A stretch of 35,478 nucleotides of DNA from Lampropedia aestuarii (lineage in GTDB: Bacteria > Pseudomonadota > Gammaproteobacteria > Burkholderiales > Burkholderiaceae_C): positions 3,023 through 38,500 of the forward strand of contig NZ_SSWX01000030.1 in the NCBI RefSeq assembly GCF_004803635.1. The letters run 5' to 3'. Below are positions 7,568 through 15,435 of this stretch, in pieces. Under the pieces are notes generated by a model. The model saw only the letters and a program-made list of their open reading frames with translations. It had not been told where the DNA came from and did no database searches. Numbering within the stretch: position 1 is the first letter of the stretch; every line of letters begins with the position of its first letter. Made by a program: the position numbers and the translations under genes.

Positions 7568-7875
7568 TCCAGTGCGAACTGGCGGGATTTGTGGAAGCCT
7601 TCAATGATTGCTCGCAGCGTGCCCGGGCGTTCATCTTCCAGCTCTTGCATGCCTTCAATCGACAAAGAGTAGTCGGTATCCCATTCGGCAACGATATGCA
7701 CTGCAACCGATGGATAGAACGGATCTTTTTTCCCCTGCAAACTCTCCACAAAGTCTTTGAATTCAGTGGACTTGAGATTGCGATAAGTCAGGTTGAGTGC
7801 GTTTGTTTCTCCCTGGCCTTTGATCGTCAATTTTGCAGGGATGGTTTTTGGTGCGTTGCCTTTTTTAATGGCCAT
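7558..7875 (-). CDS. Tail assembly chaperone (gpG-like)
   Basis: 105 residues from ATG at 7875 (MAIKKGNAPK). The reading frame extends further upstream, but that part crosses a terminator hairpin. The protein is small and mixed alpha/beta (ELEDERPGTLRAIIEGFHKSRQFALEKN at the end), lies directly downstream of the tail tube gene and ends on a slippery heptamer, as expected for the G protein of the G/GT pair. It coats the tape measure during tail assembly and is absent from the virion in lambda-like phages. Most ribosomes should stop at 7558; a minority shift into the next frame to make the longer product. Confidence 0.85.
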   Translation of the reverse strand: MAIKKGNAPKTIPAKLTIKGQGETNALNLTYRNLKSTEFKDFVESLQGKKDPFYPSVAVHIVAEWDTDYSLSIEGMQELEDERPGTLRAIIEGFHKSRQFALEKN

Positions 7876-7900
7876 GGTGTTCTTTCGGTGAATAGAATGG

Positions 7901-7923
7901 AAAACGGCACCGCATGGGTGCCG
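7901..7923 (-). terminator. Hairpin after the tail tube gene
   Basis: CGGCACC (7905-7911), loop GCATG, GGTGCCG (7917-7923), with four T residues after it on the minus strand. It is nearly identical to the hairpin at 8630-8648 apart from a compensating G-C to C-G pair swap. The short T run makes it a weak terminator or an attenuator/processing site. Confidence 0.5.
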
Positions 7924-7949
7924 TTGTGTTGGTGTTGGTGTTGGCTGAC

Positions 7950-8606
7950 TTACGCCCGAGCCACCAGCGTGCCTTCCGCGCTCTGGAAATAGAAGGTGGC
8001 CGTGTTCTTGATCGGTTGGCCAGAGGTCAGCGGCAAGCTGCCATTGAAGTGCAGATAGCCCCACTCATAGATGGCATCGCCGTTGGGCAAAGTGATGCGG
8101 ATCACGGTCGGCTGACGCTTGCGCGATTGCGCTTTGGCCGCTTTGTACCAAGGCAACTCTTTGTCATAGTCCAGCGTCAGCGCAGAACTGCGCGCAGTCT
8201 GGCCAATCGGAATCTGAAACTCTTGGCCCAGCGGGTTTTCCAGGTACTTGCCGTTATAGGTCTGCGGCTCACCGCCAGATGGCGTCAGTTCGCCTTGCTG
8301 TGAAAAGTCGACAAAGTTGGATGCGACCACCAGCTGGCCAGCGCCATTGCCTGGGACATACAGTGTTGTGTCGCTGGTATCGATGCCAAGCAGTTCAGCA
8401 ACACCGGCGTCAACCGCGCCCACTTCAGTTGCAATGTTGACCAAGCCGGGCCATTTTGCGCTGGTGACGGCAATTACACTGCCTTCAGTCAGGCCTGTAG
8501 CCGTAATATCCAACGGGTCGGCGTTTGTGCCGTCGCTGAAGGCTTGAGCGGCACTGATGGTTGTTGCAAAGCCCACTACGGAGCCGTCAGGGAAGGTTAC
8601 TGCCAT
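7950..8606 (-). CDS. Major tail tube protein
   Basis: 218 residues, MAVTFPDGSVVGFATTISAAQAF at the N-terminus, then beta-rich sequence with segments typical of lambda gpV-like tube proteins (GLTEGSVIAVTSAKWPGLVN; TYNGKYLENPLGQEF; GYLHFNGSLPLTSGQPIKNTATFYFQS). It lies upstream of the chaperone pair and downstream of tail completion genes, the standard position. It should polymerise in hexameric rings around the tape measure. It is flanked on both sides by near-identical hairpins, probably because this highly expressed gene is a separate transcription or processing unit. Confidence 0.88.
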   Translation of the reverse strand: MAVTFPDGSVVGFATTISAAQAFSDGTNADPLDITATGLTEGSVIAVTSAKWPGLVNIATEVGAVDAGVAELLGIDTSDTTLYVPGNGAGQLVVASNFVDFSQQGELTPSGGEPQTYNGKYLENPLGQEFQIPIGQTARSSALTLDYDKELPWYKAAKAQSRKRQPTVIRITLPNGDAIYEWGYLHFNGSLPLTSGQPIKNTATFYFQSAEGTLVARA

Positions 8607-8629
8607 TTTGTGGCCCTTTCAATTGAAAA

Positions 8630-8648
8630 CGCCACCGCATGGGTGGCT
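8630..8648 (-). terminator. Hairpin before the tail tube gene
   Basis: CGCCACC (8630-8636), loop GCATG, GGTGGCT (8642-8648), followed by TTTT on the minus strand. It is a sister of the hairpin at 7905-7923, with one covarying base pair. It lies between the Rha gene terminator and the tail tube start, inside the tail tube leader. Confidence 0.45.
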
Positions 8649-8713
8649 GAGATTCGCCCGGAATGGGCACAAAAAAACCGCCTCGGCTTTCACGTTGGCG
8701 GTGATGCGGAAAT

Positions 8714-8734
8714 AAAAAACCCGCACAAGGCGGG
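8714..8734 (-). terminator. Intrinsic terminator after the Rha gene
   Basis: CCCGC (8720-8724) pairs with GCGGG (8730-8734) and is followed on the minus strand by a run of T residues (8714-8719). It is a strong terminator shape positioned 25 nt after the Rha stop codon. Confidence 0.75.
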
Positions 8735-8759
8735 CAACCACGAAAGGACTGTGTGGTAA

Positions 8760-9266
8760 TTAGTGCAGCGGTAGGGTTGGCTGAATTTCGTTTTCGAGTT
8801 TCATGATGCGCCCCTCAAGCAAAGGTTTCTCACGCTTGCGATCCAACATCAAGCGCGATCCGAAGGTGGCTTTTACCTTTGACTCCACTTCCTCAGCAAT
8901 CGCAGCCTGCAGCTGCTGCCATAGATTGTGTGTCCGCTGCGAAAGCGCATCACGCATGCGGAAGAATTCATAGATCAAGTTTTCCTTAAAGTCCACAACA
9001 GAATTGCTGTTTCGCATCAAGGAAATAACGAACGCAGATTGACGTTCATTCAGGTACGCATATTCAGCGTCGCCGCCTCCATGCTTGCCTGGCGATCTTG
9101 GTTGGATTTCAAATCTGACCAAGCCAAATCGCTCAAGCCTTGCTTGGTATCTGCGCACCAGCTTTATTGTGCTGGCATGCTGTGCCTTCATCCCCTTGGC
9201 AATCACAAGCGTGGAGGCAAGCGGCTCGCCATCAATAATTTCAACCAATGGTGTAAATTTGTTCAT
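8760..9266 (-). CDS. Rha family phage regulatory protein
   Basis: 168 residues from ATG at 9266, with AAAGGA upstream. The N-terminal ~100 residues match the pRha pattern: DGEPLASTLVIAKGMKAQHASTIKLVRRY, RFEIQPRSPGKHGGGDAEYAYLNERQSAFVISLMRNS and VDFKENLIYEFFRMRDAL. Rha proteins are DNA-binding phage regulators, described as interfering with phage growth in some hosts. It sits between tail completion and tail tube genes with a terminator on each side, so it is an insert in the structural operon rather than a structural gene. A second, differently diverged Rha-like gene lies at 31723. Confidence 0.85.
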   Translation of the reverse strand: MNKFTPLVEIIDGEPLASTLVIAKGMKAQHASTIKLVRRYQARLERFGLVRFEIQPRSPGKHGGGDAEYAYLNERQSAFVISLMRNSNSVVDFKENLIYEFFRMRDALSQRTHNLWQQLQAAIAEEVESKVKATFGSRLMLDRKREKPLLEGRIMKLENEIQPTLPLH

Positions 9267-9289
9267 CTCAGTCCTTTCGTTTACACAAT

Positions 9290-9311
9290 AAAAAACCCGC
9301 TCGATGGCGGG
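9290..9311 (-). terminator. Intrinsic terminator before the Rha gene
   Basis: CCCGC (9296-9300) pairs with GCGGG (9307-9311), with T residues on the minus strand at 9290-9295. It lies between the DUF3168 gene and the Rha gene, close to the Rha ribosome binding site. Confidence 0.75.
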
Positions 9312-9342
9312 CTGAATTTGGCCTTTACGGCTCTTGTTGGTG

Positions 9343-9708
9343 TTACCTGACTTTGAGCCAGATGCTGAAGTCTTGGCGGCTGCCGTACAGCTTGAGTGGT
9401 TCCTCGTACTGACTCACGGCTTGGCCAAGTGTTTTGGCTGACTTGAATGCATGACCAGCCTCAATGATTTTTTGCCGCACCAGCAGGGCCAAGGCAGTGG
9501 TTTCTGCGCGCCGCTTCGTCCAGCAAATAATCTGAATGCGGTAATTCTCACTGTCGGGCGGCTTGCGCTCCACGTAGTCATATGCCTGGCCGCCCACGCT
9601 CTGATAGACGATGCAGGGGAACACAGGCGTATCTGGCGTGGTGTCGGGATGGCACCGGCCGTCAACAAGCGACCCCAGCAGCGCAAACAGTTCTGTTTCA
9701 ATGGTCAT
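9343..9708 (-). CDS. Tail completion/terminator protein, DUF3168-like
   Basis: 121 residues, MTIETELFALLGSLVDGRCHPDTTPD at the N-terminus, then PCIVYQSVGG and a YRIQIICWTKRRAETTALALLVRQKI core. This pattern is typical of DUF3168 proteins that occupy the lambda gpU-like tail terminator position. It overlaps the upstream HK97 gp10-like gene by 4 nt (ATGA). It probably caps the tail tube and helps attach the tail to the head. Confidence 0.85.
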   Translation of the reverse strand: MTIETELFALLGSLVDGRCHPDTTPDTPVFPCIVYQSVGGQAYDYVERKPPDSENYRIQIICWTKRRAETTALALLVRQKIIEAGHAFKSAKTLGQAVSQYEEPLKLYGSRQDFSIWLKVR

Positions 9709-10262
9709 GCTGAGTCCTTTGCTGTCCAGTCTTTGCCATCTGCCACTGCCTTCATGATCTCAGCCAGGCGCACTTGGCCGCGATCTAGCATGGCCTGCAC
9801 CGAGGTTTGGGCTATCGCGTCGTAAGCCGGCCGCATGAACGGGTTGGCTGGCACCCATACAGGCTTTTCCAGCGCGCCTGGCCCGCTATGGTCCTGCGCC
9901 CCCTTGCCGCGACGCACACCTGGCCGCTTTGACTTCATGTAGCGCCCGTTTTCCGCCTGCTTGTTGTAGCGCCAGTGACCAAACTCGATCAAATGCCCAT
10001 GCGGTGCCGTTTTTGCATTCCACGCAACCGAATAGATCGCCAACCCATCTTTTGGTTGGGACCGCTTATCGGCATAGGCCACATAAATGCTGCTGGCCAA
10101 CAGGCCTGATTGCTTGGGCGCTCTTTTTTTCGCTTCATCGCGCACGACCTGCCCACCGGCGACAGCCATGGATCGCGGCAGGTGCCCCTTGAGCTGGACC
10201 GCAAAAGCATCAATCCCTTTTAGTGCGCCAGCTACATCGAACGAAAGTCCGGTTTTAGCCAT
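9705..10262 (-). CDS. HK97 gp10-like tail completion protein
   Basis: 185 residues from ATG at 10262, with GGGAGG 5 nt upstream; an earlier in-frame start at 10280 is less well placed. Family features are LPRSMAVAGGQVVRDEAKKRAPKQSGLLASSIYV near the N-terminus and APHGHLIEFGHWRYN in the middle, then NPFMRPAYDA near the end. The family acts at the head-tail junction or as the tail completion protein (lambda gpZ-like). The gene overlaps the head-tail adaptor gene upstream by 8 nt and is coupled to DUF3168 downstream. Confidence 0.88.
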   Translation of the reverse strand: MAKTGLSFDVAGALKGIDAFAVQLKGHLPRSMAVAGGQVVRDEAKKRAPKQSGLLASSIYVAYADKRSQPKDGLAIYSVAWNAKTAPHGHLIEFGHWRYNKQAENGRYMKSKRPGVRRGKGAQDHSGPGALEKPVWVPANPFMRPAYDAIAQTSVQAMLDRGQVRLAEIMKAVADGKDWTAKDSA

Positions 10263-10587
10263 CGTTGCCTCCCACTTCACACAGCAGGTCAGTCCATTCT
10301 CGGCCAGCGTGGTCGTGAGAGACTAGGCGCACGTCATAGGCCACTCCTTTCAACAGCACGCGCATGCTGTTATCCAGACTCGGCCTGTACCGCACGCGGA
10401 TTGAGTACGAAGTGATCGAGCGCGCCACGCCCTCTTGTGCATTTGCCATGCCGCTGCCGGTGGGCGCTTTGACCCACGCCCACAACTTGAGGTCATTGCC
10501 CCAGCCATCCAGTGGCTGGCCTGCGGCATCATGGCCTTGCCGCCGCGTCTGGATCGTGATGCGGCGATTGAGTTTTCCAGCCTCCAT
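10255..10587 (-). CDS. Phage head-tail adaptor (stopper)
   Basis: 110 residues from ATG at 10587, which overlaps the stop of the connector gene (TGATG); a GTG one codon earlier is possible. MEAGKLNRRITIQTRRQGHDAAGQPLDGWGN and the later RVLLKGVAYDVRLVSH match the SPP1 gp16/HK97 gp7-type head-tail joining family. It follows the connector gene and precedes the gp10-like gene, the canonical order. It should close the portal channel and hold DNA in the filled head. Confidence 0.88.
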   Translation of the reverse strand: MEAGKLNRRITIQTRRQGHDAAGQPLDGWGNDLKLWAWVKAPTGSGMANAQEGVARSITSYSIRVRYRPSLDNSMRVLLKGVAYDVRLVSHDHAGREWTDLLCEVGGNDG

Positions 10588-10976
10588 CACACCACCGTCG
10601 GCTTTCTGAGTGAATACAGCAAAGCCGTGGCCGACTGGGGCAGCGCATAACCGTATCCATTCTGATCATTCACACGATGCTCCTGTGAGCCGTTGCGCTC
10701 CCTGTAGAAGTAGCCAACCGTCAGCAAGATGGCGTGGCGCACAGTAGCGCGAACGATCTTTTTTCCATCGGCATCTGTAGCTGGAACCTCAATGCCGTCA
10801 CCGCCTTTGACTGGTCGGCCGTCCTCGCTACGCGCCGGCTCCCAGATCGGAGCAGTGATGTAGTCCAGCACTGCCTCAGTGGCTGCATTGATTTTGATTT
10901 GCAGGTCCGCGTCATCCTCATCATCCGCATCGGCACGCAAATGCTCTCTGGCTTGGTCGATTGTCACAATTTCCAT
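10587..10976 (-). CDS. Head-tail connector (gp6-like)
   Basis: 129 residues from ATG at 10976. AAGGAG lies 5 nt upstream of this ATG, which decides it over the in-frame GTG at 10982. The helical pattern VTIDQAREHLRADADDEDDADLQIKINAATEAVLDYI followed by VRHAILLTVGYFYRERNG is the signature of HK97 gp6-like connector proteins. These form a ring under the portal. The protein also carries a central Asp/Gly-rich insert around residues 50-70. Confidence 0.9.
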   Translation of the reverse strand: MEIVTIDQAREHLRADADDEDDADLQIKINAATEAVLDYITAPIWEPARSEDGRPVKGGDGIEVPATDADGKKIVRATVRHAILLTVGYFYRERNGSQEHRVNDQNGYGYALPQSATALLYSLRKPTVV

Positions 10977-10978
10977 AT

Positions 10979-11782
10979 TCACTCCTTGACCTTCACCGGC
11001 GCGGTTTTATCGATGCCGTTGCGGCCATCTTTACCGTCGCGGCCCTTTTTCACTGCAAGGCGGAATCCGCTGTTTTGCGAATCTGGCTTAGCCTTGGTCG
11101 CCTGTTGGGCGATCCAGTAAGAGCCGCCCCAGGTAACGCCGTCACCTGTTACATAGTCCGCACCCTCTTTGTAGACGCCGCGATCAATCACAACGGGCAT
11201 AGCCAGTGCAATCGACTTCACCCGATCGTCTTTAGTGAACTTCAAAGTGATACCACGCTCGCCGTCGTACTCGGCCTGCAGGTCATCGAAGCCAAGTCCA
11301 TCAACACCGTCGCGTCCATCCTTTCCGTCTGTGCCATCCTTCGGTTTTGGCATGCGGTCAATTGCCTTTTCCAAGGTTGCCGCAGCCCGGCGCTCGAAAT
11401 CCAACTCCCAACGCGCAGACTTTTCTGCCACCAAAGAATCGATTTCCTCCAGGGTCACGGTTTTGCCGTCTTGACCTGGAGCGCCGTCCTTGCCGTCAGC
11501 GCCGTCTTTTGGTGCAGGCATGGCAGCAATGGCGGCCTTAACTCGCGCCTCAACCAGCTTATCGACCTCTTCGATGCTCACCGCTTTTCCATCTTGCCCC
11601 GGCGCGCCATCCTTTGGCACAGGCAGCGCTTTGATCTGTTCCCGCACGAATGCCTGCGTGGCGACTGTCTGCTTTGCTTCGGCTAGCTGTTTTCTTAGCT
11701 CTTCAATCTCCGCCTTCAGAGGCCGAACAGCATCCAATACCAACTGCCCCATGGCCTCGCCAAACTCATCAGGATTAAACAT
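10979..11782 (-). CDS. Collagen-like repeat structural protein
   Basis: 267 residues. The N-terminal ~45 residues form a coiled coil (AEIEELRKQLAEAKQTV). Three to four short collagen-like Gly-X-Y runs follow (PKDGAPGQDGK, KDGADGKDGAPGQDGK, KDGTDGKDGRDGVDG, KKGRDGKDGRNG), separated by helical linkers. The C-terminal part has a carbohydrate-binding-like motif (VYKEGADYVTGDGVTWGGSYWIAQ). It lies between the portal and connector genes, an unusual place for a fibre. It is probably a head- or neck-associated trimeric decoration or whisker protein. This role is inferred from composition and position. Confidence 0.75.
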   Translation of the reverse strand: MFNPDEFGEAMGQLVLDAVRPLKAEIEELRKQLAEAKQTVATQAFVREQIKALPVPKDGAPGQDGKAVSIEEVDKLVEARVKAAIAAMPAPKDGADGKDGAPGQDGKTVTLEEIDSLVAEKSARWELDFERRAAATLEKAIDRMPKPKDGTDGKDGRDGVDGLGFDDLQAEYDGERGITLKFTKDDRVKSIALAMPVVIDRGVYKEGADYVTGDGVTWGGSYWIAQQATKAKPDSQNSGFRLAVKKGRDGKDGRNGIDKTAPVKVKE

Positions 11783-13139
11783 GGGTCATTACCTTTTCTC
11801 GTGCAGCCTGAATGGCCTTTTGTGTGGCTAGCAGCGCTTTTGCCTCTGCTAACGCCTGACTGTCTGCCTCGCTCATTTGGGCAATTGCCGGAACGCTTTC
11901 AGCCTGGTCGATGCGGTTCAGTCGAACTTGGTCAAGCGGGTAATCCTGCTGCTGCATGTAGACAGTTTCGCCACCAGCCAGCGGCGGAAGATTTACACGC
12001 TTGCGCGCATCATTCACCGCAAGGATTGATCCATCAATACCAGCCTTCAGCGTCTCCATCTGGGTCTTGCTATCCATGCGCATCAAACCATCGAGGTCGA
12101 GCTCGACACCCTTTGTCTCGCCATCGAAGCCTAGGCCAGCGTCCAAGCAAGCCTCCATCTCTTCAATAGGCGATTGCAAGCAGTCCGAGTAATAAGCACG
12201 GTCCAGCGCCTCGATGTTGTTGTGGCTTGGCGCTGCACCAACGCCAACTTTGTAGCCTGGCACATGGAAGACCGAGCAAATGCGCTCGTCCGACCATCGC
12301 AGCGTCTCGATCAGCTGGGAGTCCACAGCCGTGCGACTCATAGGCTCGAATTTCATGCCCTCGCCCAGCACAGCCACTCGACCTGCATTTGAACCCGAGT
12401 AGCCGGTATCCCACGCTTCCTTGATCTCTTTGGCGTTTTCCGGGGTGATCTTGCCAGGGGCCACAAGGATGCCACCCGGCTGGGCGCTATTGGCAAAGAA
12501 TCGAAGTGTGTTGTCCTGAATCTTGATGCCAATGCCCGCAGCAATAGCAGCTGCATACAAAGGCGAAATTCCAACCAACGGGTGGTACAGGCAGTTCATA
12601 CGATCGTGAATGATCTCGCTCGCCGGAACCACAGTGCCCCCGGTGCGCAATCCTGCCAAGTTGTCTTGGCCCAGCTGGTAAAAAATCGATCCGTCATCGG
12701 AAACCAGCGGCGTCACCAATGTTGGGTCGAGCACATACAGCGCCTTGACCTTGCCCTTTGAATCGCGCTCTTTGAGAGCGTATACATTGCCAAACCGCAG
12801 TTTTGACATGAGCCACCACTGCTTGAACTGGATGTGATTTTGAAAACGGTTAGGGGTGCGCAGCACTGGCTTTACCCCATTGTCTTCGGCCACCTCTACC
12901 CAAATTCCCTGCGAGTCTTTAGCGACGATCTTCACGCGCAGCTTACCTATATCATTGGCAATCAAGGTAATGCAGGAATAGACAATAGGCGAAGCCAAGA
13001 GGTCCATGTGTTGCAGCTCTTGGTTGCGCTGCCATGCACCTGCAAATGCCTCACGAACCATTGGCCACCAGCCGCGCCCACCGCCGACCGGACTCATGGC
13101 CTTGCGTACTGACCGATATGCGCGGCTAATGAAATTCAT
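11775..13139 (-). CDS. Portal protein, HK97 family
   Basis: 454 residues. Family features include LASPIVYSCITLIANDIGKLRVKIV near residue 50, PNRFQNHIQFKQWWLMSKLRFGNVYALKERD, GISPLYAA, RFFANSAQPGGILVAPG, and a C-terminal crown-like helix rich in Ala/Glu. It forms the dodecameric portal vertex through which DNA enters the prohead. The start overlaps the small gene upstream by 4 nt, and its end overlaps the collagen-like gene. Length is normal for the HK97 family (about 420-460). Confidence 0.95.
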   Translation of the reverse strand: MNFISRAYRSVRKAMSPVGGGRGWWPMVREAFAGAWQRNQELQHMDLLASPIVYSCITLIANDIGKLRVKIVAKDSQGIWVEVAEDNGVKPVLRTPNRFQNHIQFKQWWLMSKLRFGNVYALKERDSKGKVKALYVLDPTLVTPLVSDDGSIFYQLGQDNLAGLRTGGTVVPASEIIHDRMNCLYHPLVGISPLYAAAIAAGIGIKIQDNTLRFFANSAQPGGILVAPGKITPENAKEIKEAWDTGYSGSNAGRVAVLGEGMKFEPMSRTAVDSQLIETLRWSDERICSVFHVPGYKVGVGAAPSHNNIEALDRAYYSDCLQSPIEEMEACLDAGLGFDGETKGVELDLDGLMRMDSKTQMETLKAGIDGSILAVNDARKRVNLPPLAGGETVYMQQQDYPLDQVRLNRIDQAESVPAIAQMSEADSQALAEAKALLATQKAIQAAREKVMTHV

Positions 13140-13354
13140 TCTGGCGTTCCCTTATCTGCTTGACGCTTGCGTGTCTGCTTTTTGATTGGCTCGTCTGTTG
13201 CGCCATGCTGAACTGACCCTGCCTCCTGAGTCACAGGCCGCGCCTGCATGTCTTTGGTCTGATATGTGCCGCGTTTGAGCTTTTGCAGAATATCCGCCTC
13301 TCGCTGATTCATCAGCTCAGATCGGCCTGACTTGTGTTTGAAGACAACCTTCAT
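13136..13354 (-). CDS. Small basic protein between capsid and portal
   Basis: 72 residues, with AAAGGA upstream of ATG at 13354 and a stop overlapping the portal start (ATGA). It is highly charged (MKVVFKHKSGRSEL..., with KKQTRKRQADKG near the end) and has no recognised domain. Its position suggests a head-related accessory or a small capsid-assembly protein, but nothing in the sequence proves this. Confidence 0.7.
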   Translation of the reverse strand: MKVVFKHKSGRSELMNQREADILQKLKRGTYQTKDMQARPVTQEAGSVQHGATDEPIKKQTRKRQADKGTPE

Positions 13355-13377
13355 GGCTTTCCTTTCAGATGCTTTGC

Positions 13378-13403
13378 AAAAAGGGCCGGCACATCGGCCA
13401 GCC
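13378..13403 (-). terminator. Intrinsic terminator after the major capsid gene
   Basis: On the minus strand GGCTGGC (13403-13397) pairs with GCCGGCC (13390-13384) through one G-U pair and is followed by CTTTTT. It lies 20 nt after the capsid stop codon. Confidence 0.7.
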
Positions 13404-13422
13404 CCTTAAACCAAGCTACTGT

Positions 13423-15435
13423 TTATTCACCGCCACCAGCAGCAGGCACACCCCAATTGACGCCGGTCAGCACCTGAACCGCGCCAGGACGACGCTTGGC
13501 CCAGTTCAAATGACGCTCAGCACGGAATGCAACGCTGTTTGTCTGGAACATCGACACAAGGCCGGTCGCAGCTGTTGGCGTGTTGCTGTCATGCGATGGA
13601 GCGTTATCCATTTCCAAGGACGCTTCGCGAGACAGGTCAACTTCAAAGCCACCTTCGTCTGCAAAGTAGATATCCGAAGCGTTCGCCAAGATCACCAGGC
13701 CAGCAGGCACATAGTCAGAAACAATGGCAGGCAAGCCCAAGAATGTGCCGCCCGTCATGGTGATGCCTGGGAATTCAGGCTGGCCCAATGGATTGAGCAT
13801 CAGCGACAACGCCAGCGCAGTGGCAGACCCCATCAACCAAACACCGGTAGATGGAACGTTGCTGGCGGCCAGGAACTTGCCCATGATGGCGCGCACGTCC
13901 GTACGCACTGCATCTGCATCGTTGCCGCTGGATGCGGTTGCAGCCACACCATTGGTGATCGAAGCTGGCGAGATATTCGCAACTGCGGCCTTGGCAGGGT
14001 TCACAAAGTCGGTATCCAAGCGCTCACGCAGTGCCGCCACCAATTGATCACGGATCATGGTGTCTGCAGCGACAGATGCGCGCTTCAACAGCTCTTCAGT
14101 GATGACGGCGATGTTGGCAACTTTGAGCGGCTGCAGAATTTGCGAGCCGTATGCAAACTGGGTCAATGGTTTAGCCTTGCCCTCGCCAACCCAGTAGCCA
14201 GCGCCGCCAGTCGCCTGACCGACCAGCGGCACATTGAATGGCACGCCACGGAGCGCGGGAATGCCGCCCTGGCCGAACTTGCCCAAAATTGTTTGTGGAC
14301 GCAGGAATTCAACGAAATCACCGATCACGCCGCCTTGCGCAACCAAGACGCCACCCCATGCTGGCGTGCCAGTGTTGCCAGCAGGTACAGCGGCCTTAAC
14401 CATTTCAACCACACGCGGATCCAAGCTGCCTTTTTGCGACTCGGCGATCTGTGCGGCATAGAAAGGGTTGTTGCCGGACTGGTGCTTCAGGCGCACCAGT
14501 TGCGCCATGGCCAAACCTTTTTCAGCATGGTTGTGCTTGACACTGATCACAGATGCGCCGCCGCGTGATGCGGTCGCATCTTCTTGGGACTTGCCATGCA
14601 CCGGCTTTGCTGTGGCCTGTAGGTCTTTTTCCATTTCACGCAGATCAGCCAGCTCGGTGTCCAACGCTTTGATTTCGGCAGTGATTTCACCGAAGCGCTC
14701 AGACTCGGATGCATCTTTGGTGCGGCCTTCGTCAGCAGCCTTGGTTTGGATGGTCACTCGCTCGTCAGCCAGCTCTTTGCGCTTAGCTTCCAAAGCCTTG
14801 ATTTGCTCTTGTACGTTCATTTGATTGCCTTTCGTTTTGGCGTAAAAAAACCCGCTTGGTGCGGGCTGTTGCTTTTTGCCAGTAACGCCTGGCGGTGAAT
14901 CGGGGCTTCCCCCGCAATGCGGATCATCATCGCGCTTAATGCCTAACGCGGCGCGTGACGAAGAATCCAAAGACTTGATTGAGGTGATGGATGCCTCTTG
15001 ATTTGCAGGGACAGTCACGGCTGAAAGCTCATACCACCCCCAGCGCACAAAATGCATGCCTCCGCCATCCAAGAACGAGTATTCAAGCGGCGTGAAGCCG
15101 ATAGAAAGCCCGCGCACCAACCCCGACTTGATCGAGGCCCATGCTTCATTGAGCCGCGCCACCATCTGGCTGGGCATGTCCTGAGTCGGCGCAACAAGCT
15201 TGGCTTTGATCTCAATGCCTGCCTTGGTCAGCTTTGCGGCTGTCACCTCGCCAATTGGCTGGTGACGGTCGTGCTGCCAAAGCAAGGGAATGGGAAGCTT
15301 GAACTCCGCGCCACCAGGGTCCACGATGTCGCCATCGCGATCAGTAGCGATTGTTGAGGCGATGCCGGTGATTTCACGGGCGTCCTCGCTCATCGACTTT
15401 ACGATGATTTGGCTGTAAACACGTTTCACTGTCAT
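13423..15435 (-). CDS. Prohead protease fused in frame to major capsid protein
   Basis: One continuous 670-residue frame. Residues 1-~165 are an HK97-type (S78) prohead protease, with a candidate catalytic His at 55 (LWQHDRHQP) and Ser at 111 (RGLSIGF). Residues ~165-205 are a low-complexity linker that decodes a terminator hairpin. From residue 206 ([17 protein letters not shown]) comes the HK97-fold major capsid: a coiled-coil delta/scaffold domain to about 280, then the capsid body (VARLKH-like region, [50 protein letters not shown]). An internal ATG at 14820 with an AAAGG ribosome binding site would make separate capsid protein. Both readthrough fusion and internal initiation are possible; most capsid is likely made from 14820. 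Confidence 0.93.
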   Translation of the reverse strand: MTVKRVYSQIIVKSMSEDAREITGIASTIATDRDGDIVDPGGAEFKLPIPLLWQHDRHQPIGEVTAAKLTKAGIEIKAKLVAPTQDMPSQMVARLNEAWASIKSGLVRGLSIGFTPLEYSFLDGGGMHFVRWGWYELSAVTVPANQEASITSIKSLDSSSRAALGIKRDDDPHCGGSPDSPPGVTGKKQQPAPSGFFYAKTKGNQMNVQEQIKALEAKRKELADERVTIQTKAADEGRTKDASESERFGEITAEIKALDTELADLREMEKDLQATAKPVHGKSQEDATASRGGASVISVKHNHAEKGLAMAQLVRLKHQSGNNPFYAAQIAESQKGSLDPRVVEMVKAAVPAGNTGTPAWGGVLVAQGGVIGDFVEFLRPQTILGKFGQGGIPALRGVPFNVPLVGQATGGAGYWVGEGKAKPLTQFAYGSQILQPLKVANIAVITEELLKRASVAADTMIRDQLVAALRERLDTDFVNPAKAAVANISPASITNGVAATASSGNDADAVRTDVRAIMGKFLAASNVPSTGVWLMGSATALALSLMLNPLGQPEFPGITMTGGTFLGLPAIVSDYVPAGLVILANASDIYFADEGGFEVDLSREASLEMDNAPSHDSNTPTAATGLVSMFQTNSVAFRAERHLNWAKRRPGAVQVLTGVNWGVPAAGGGE
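14844..14865 (-). terminator. Terminator hairpin inside the protease-capsid frame
   Basis: CCCGC (14851-14855), a 5-nt loop and GCGGG (14861-14865), followed on the minus strand by seven T residues (14844-14850). It is translated in frame within the protease-capsid linker. The capsid internal start (ATG 14820, AAAGG about 8 nt upstream) lies just downstream, so the element separates the two genes in transcription while the frame stays open. Confidence 0.7.

Noticed and set aside
13369-14568. 399-codon plus-strand ORF
   Set aside because: Antisense to the major capsid frame; Cys/His/Arg-rich composition typical of a shadow frame of a GC-biased gene.
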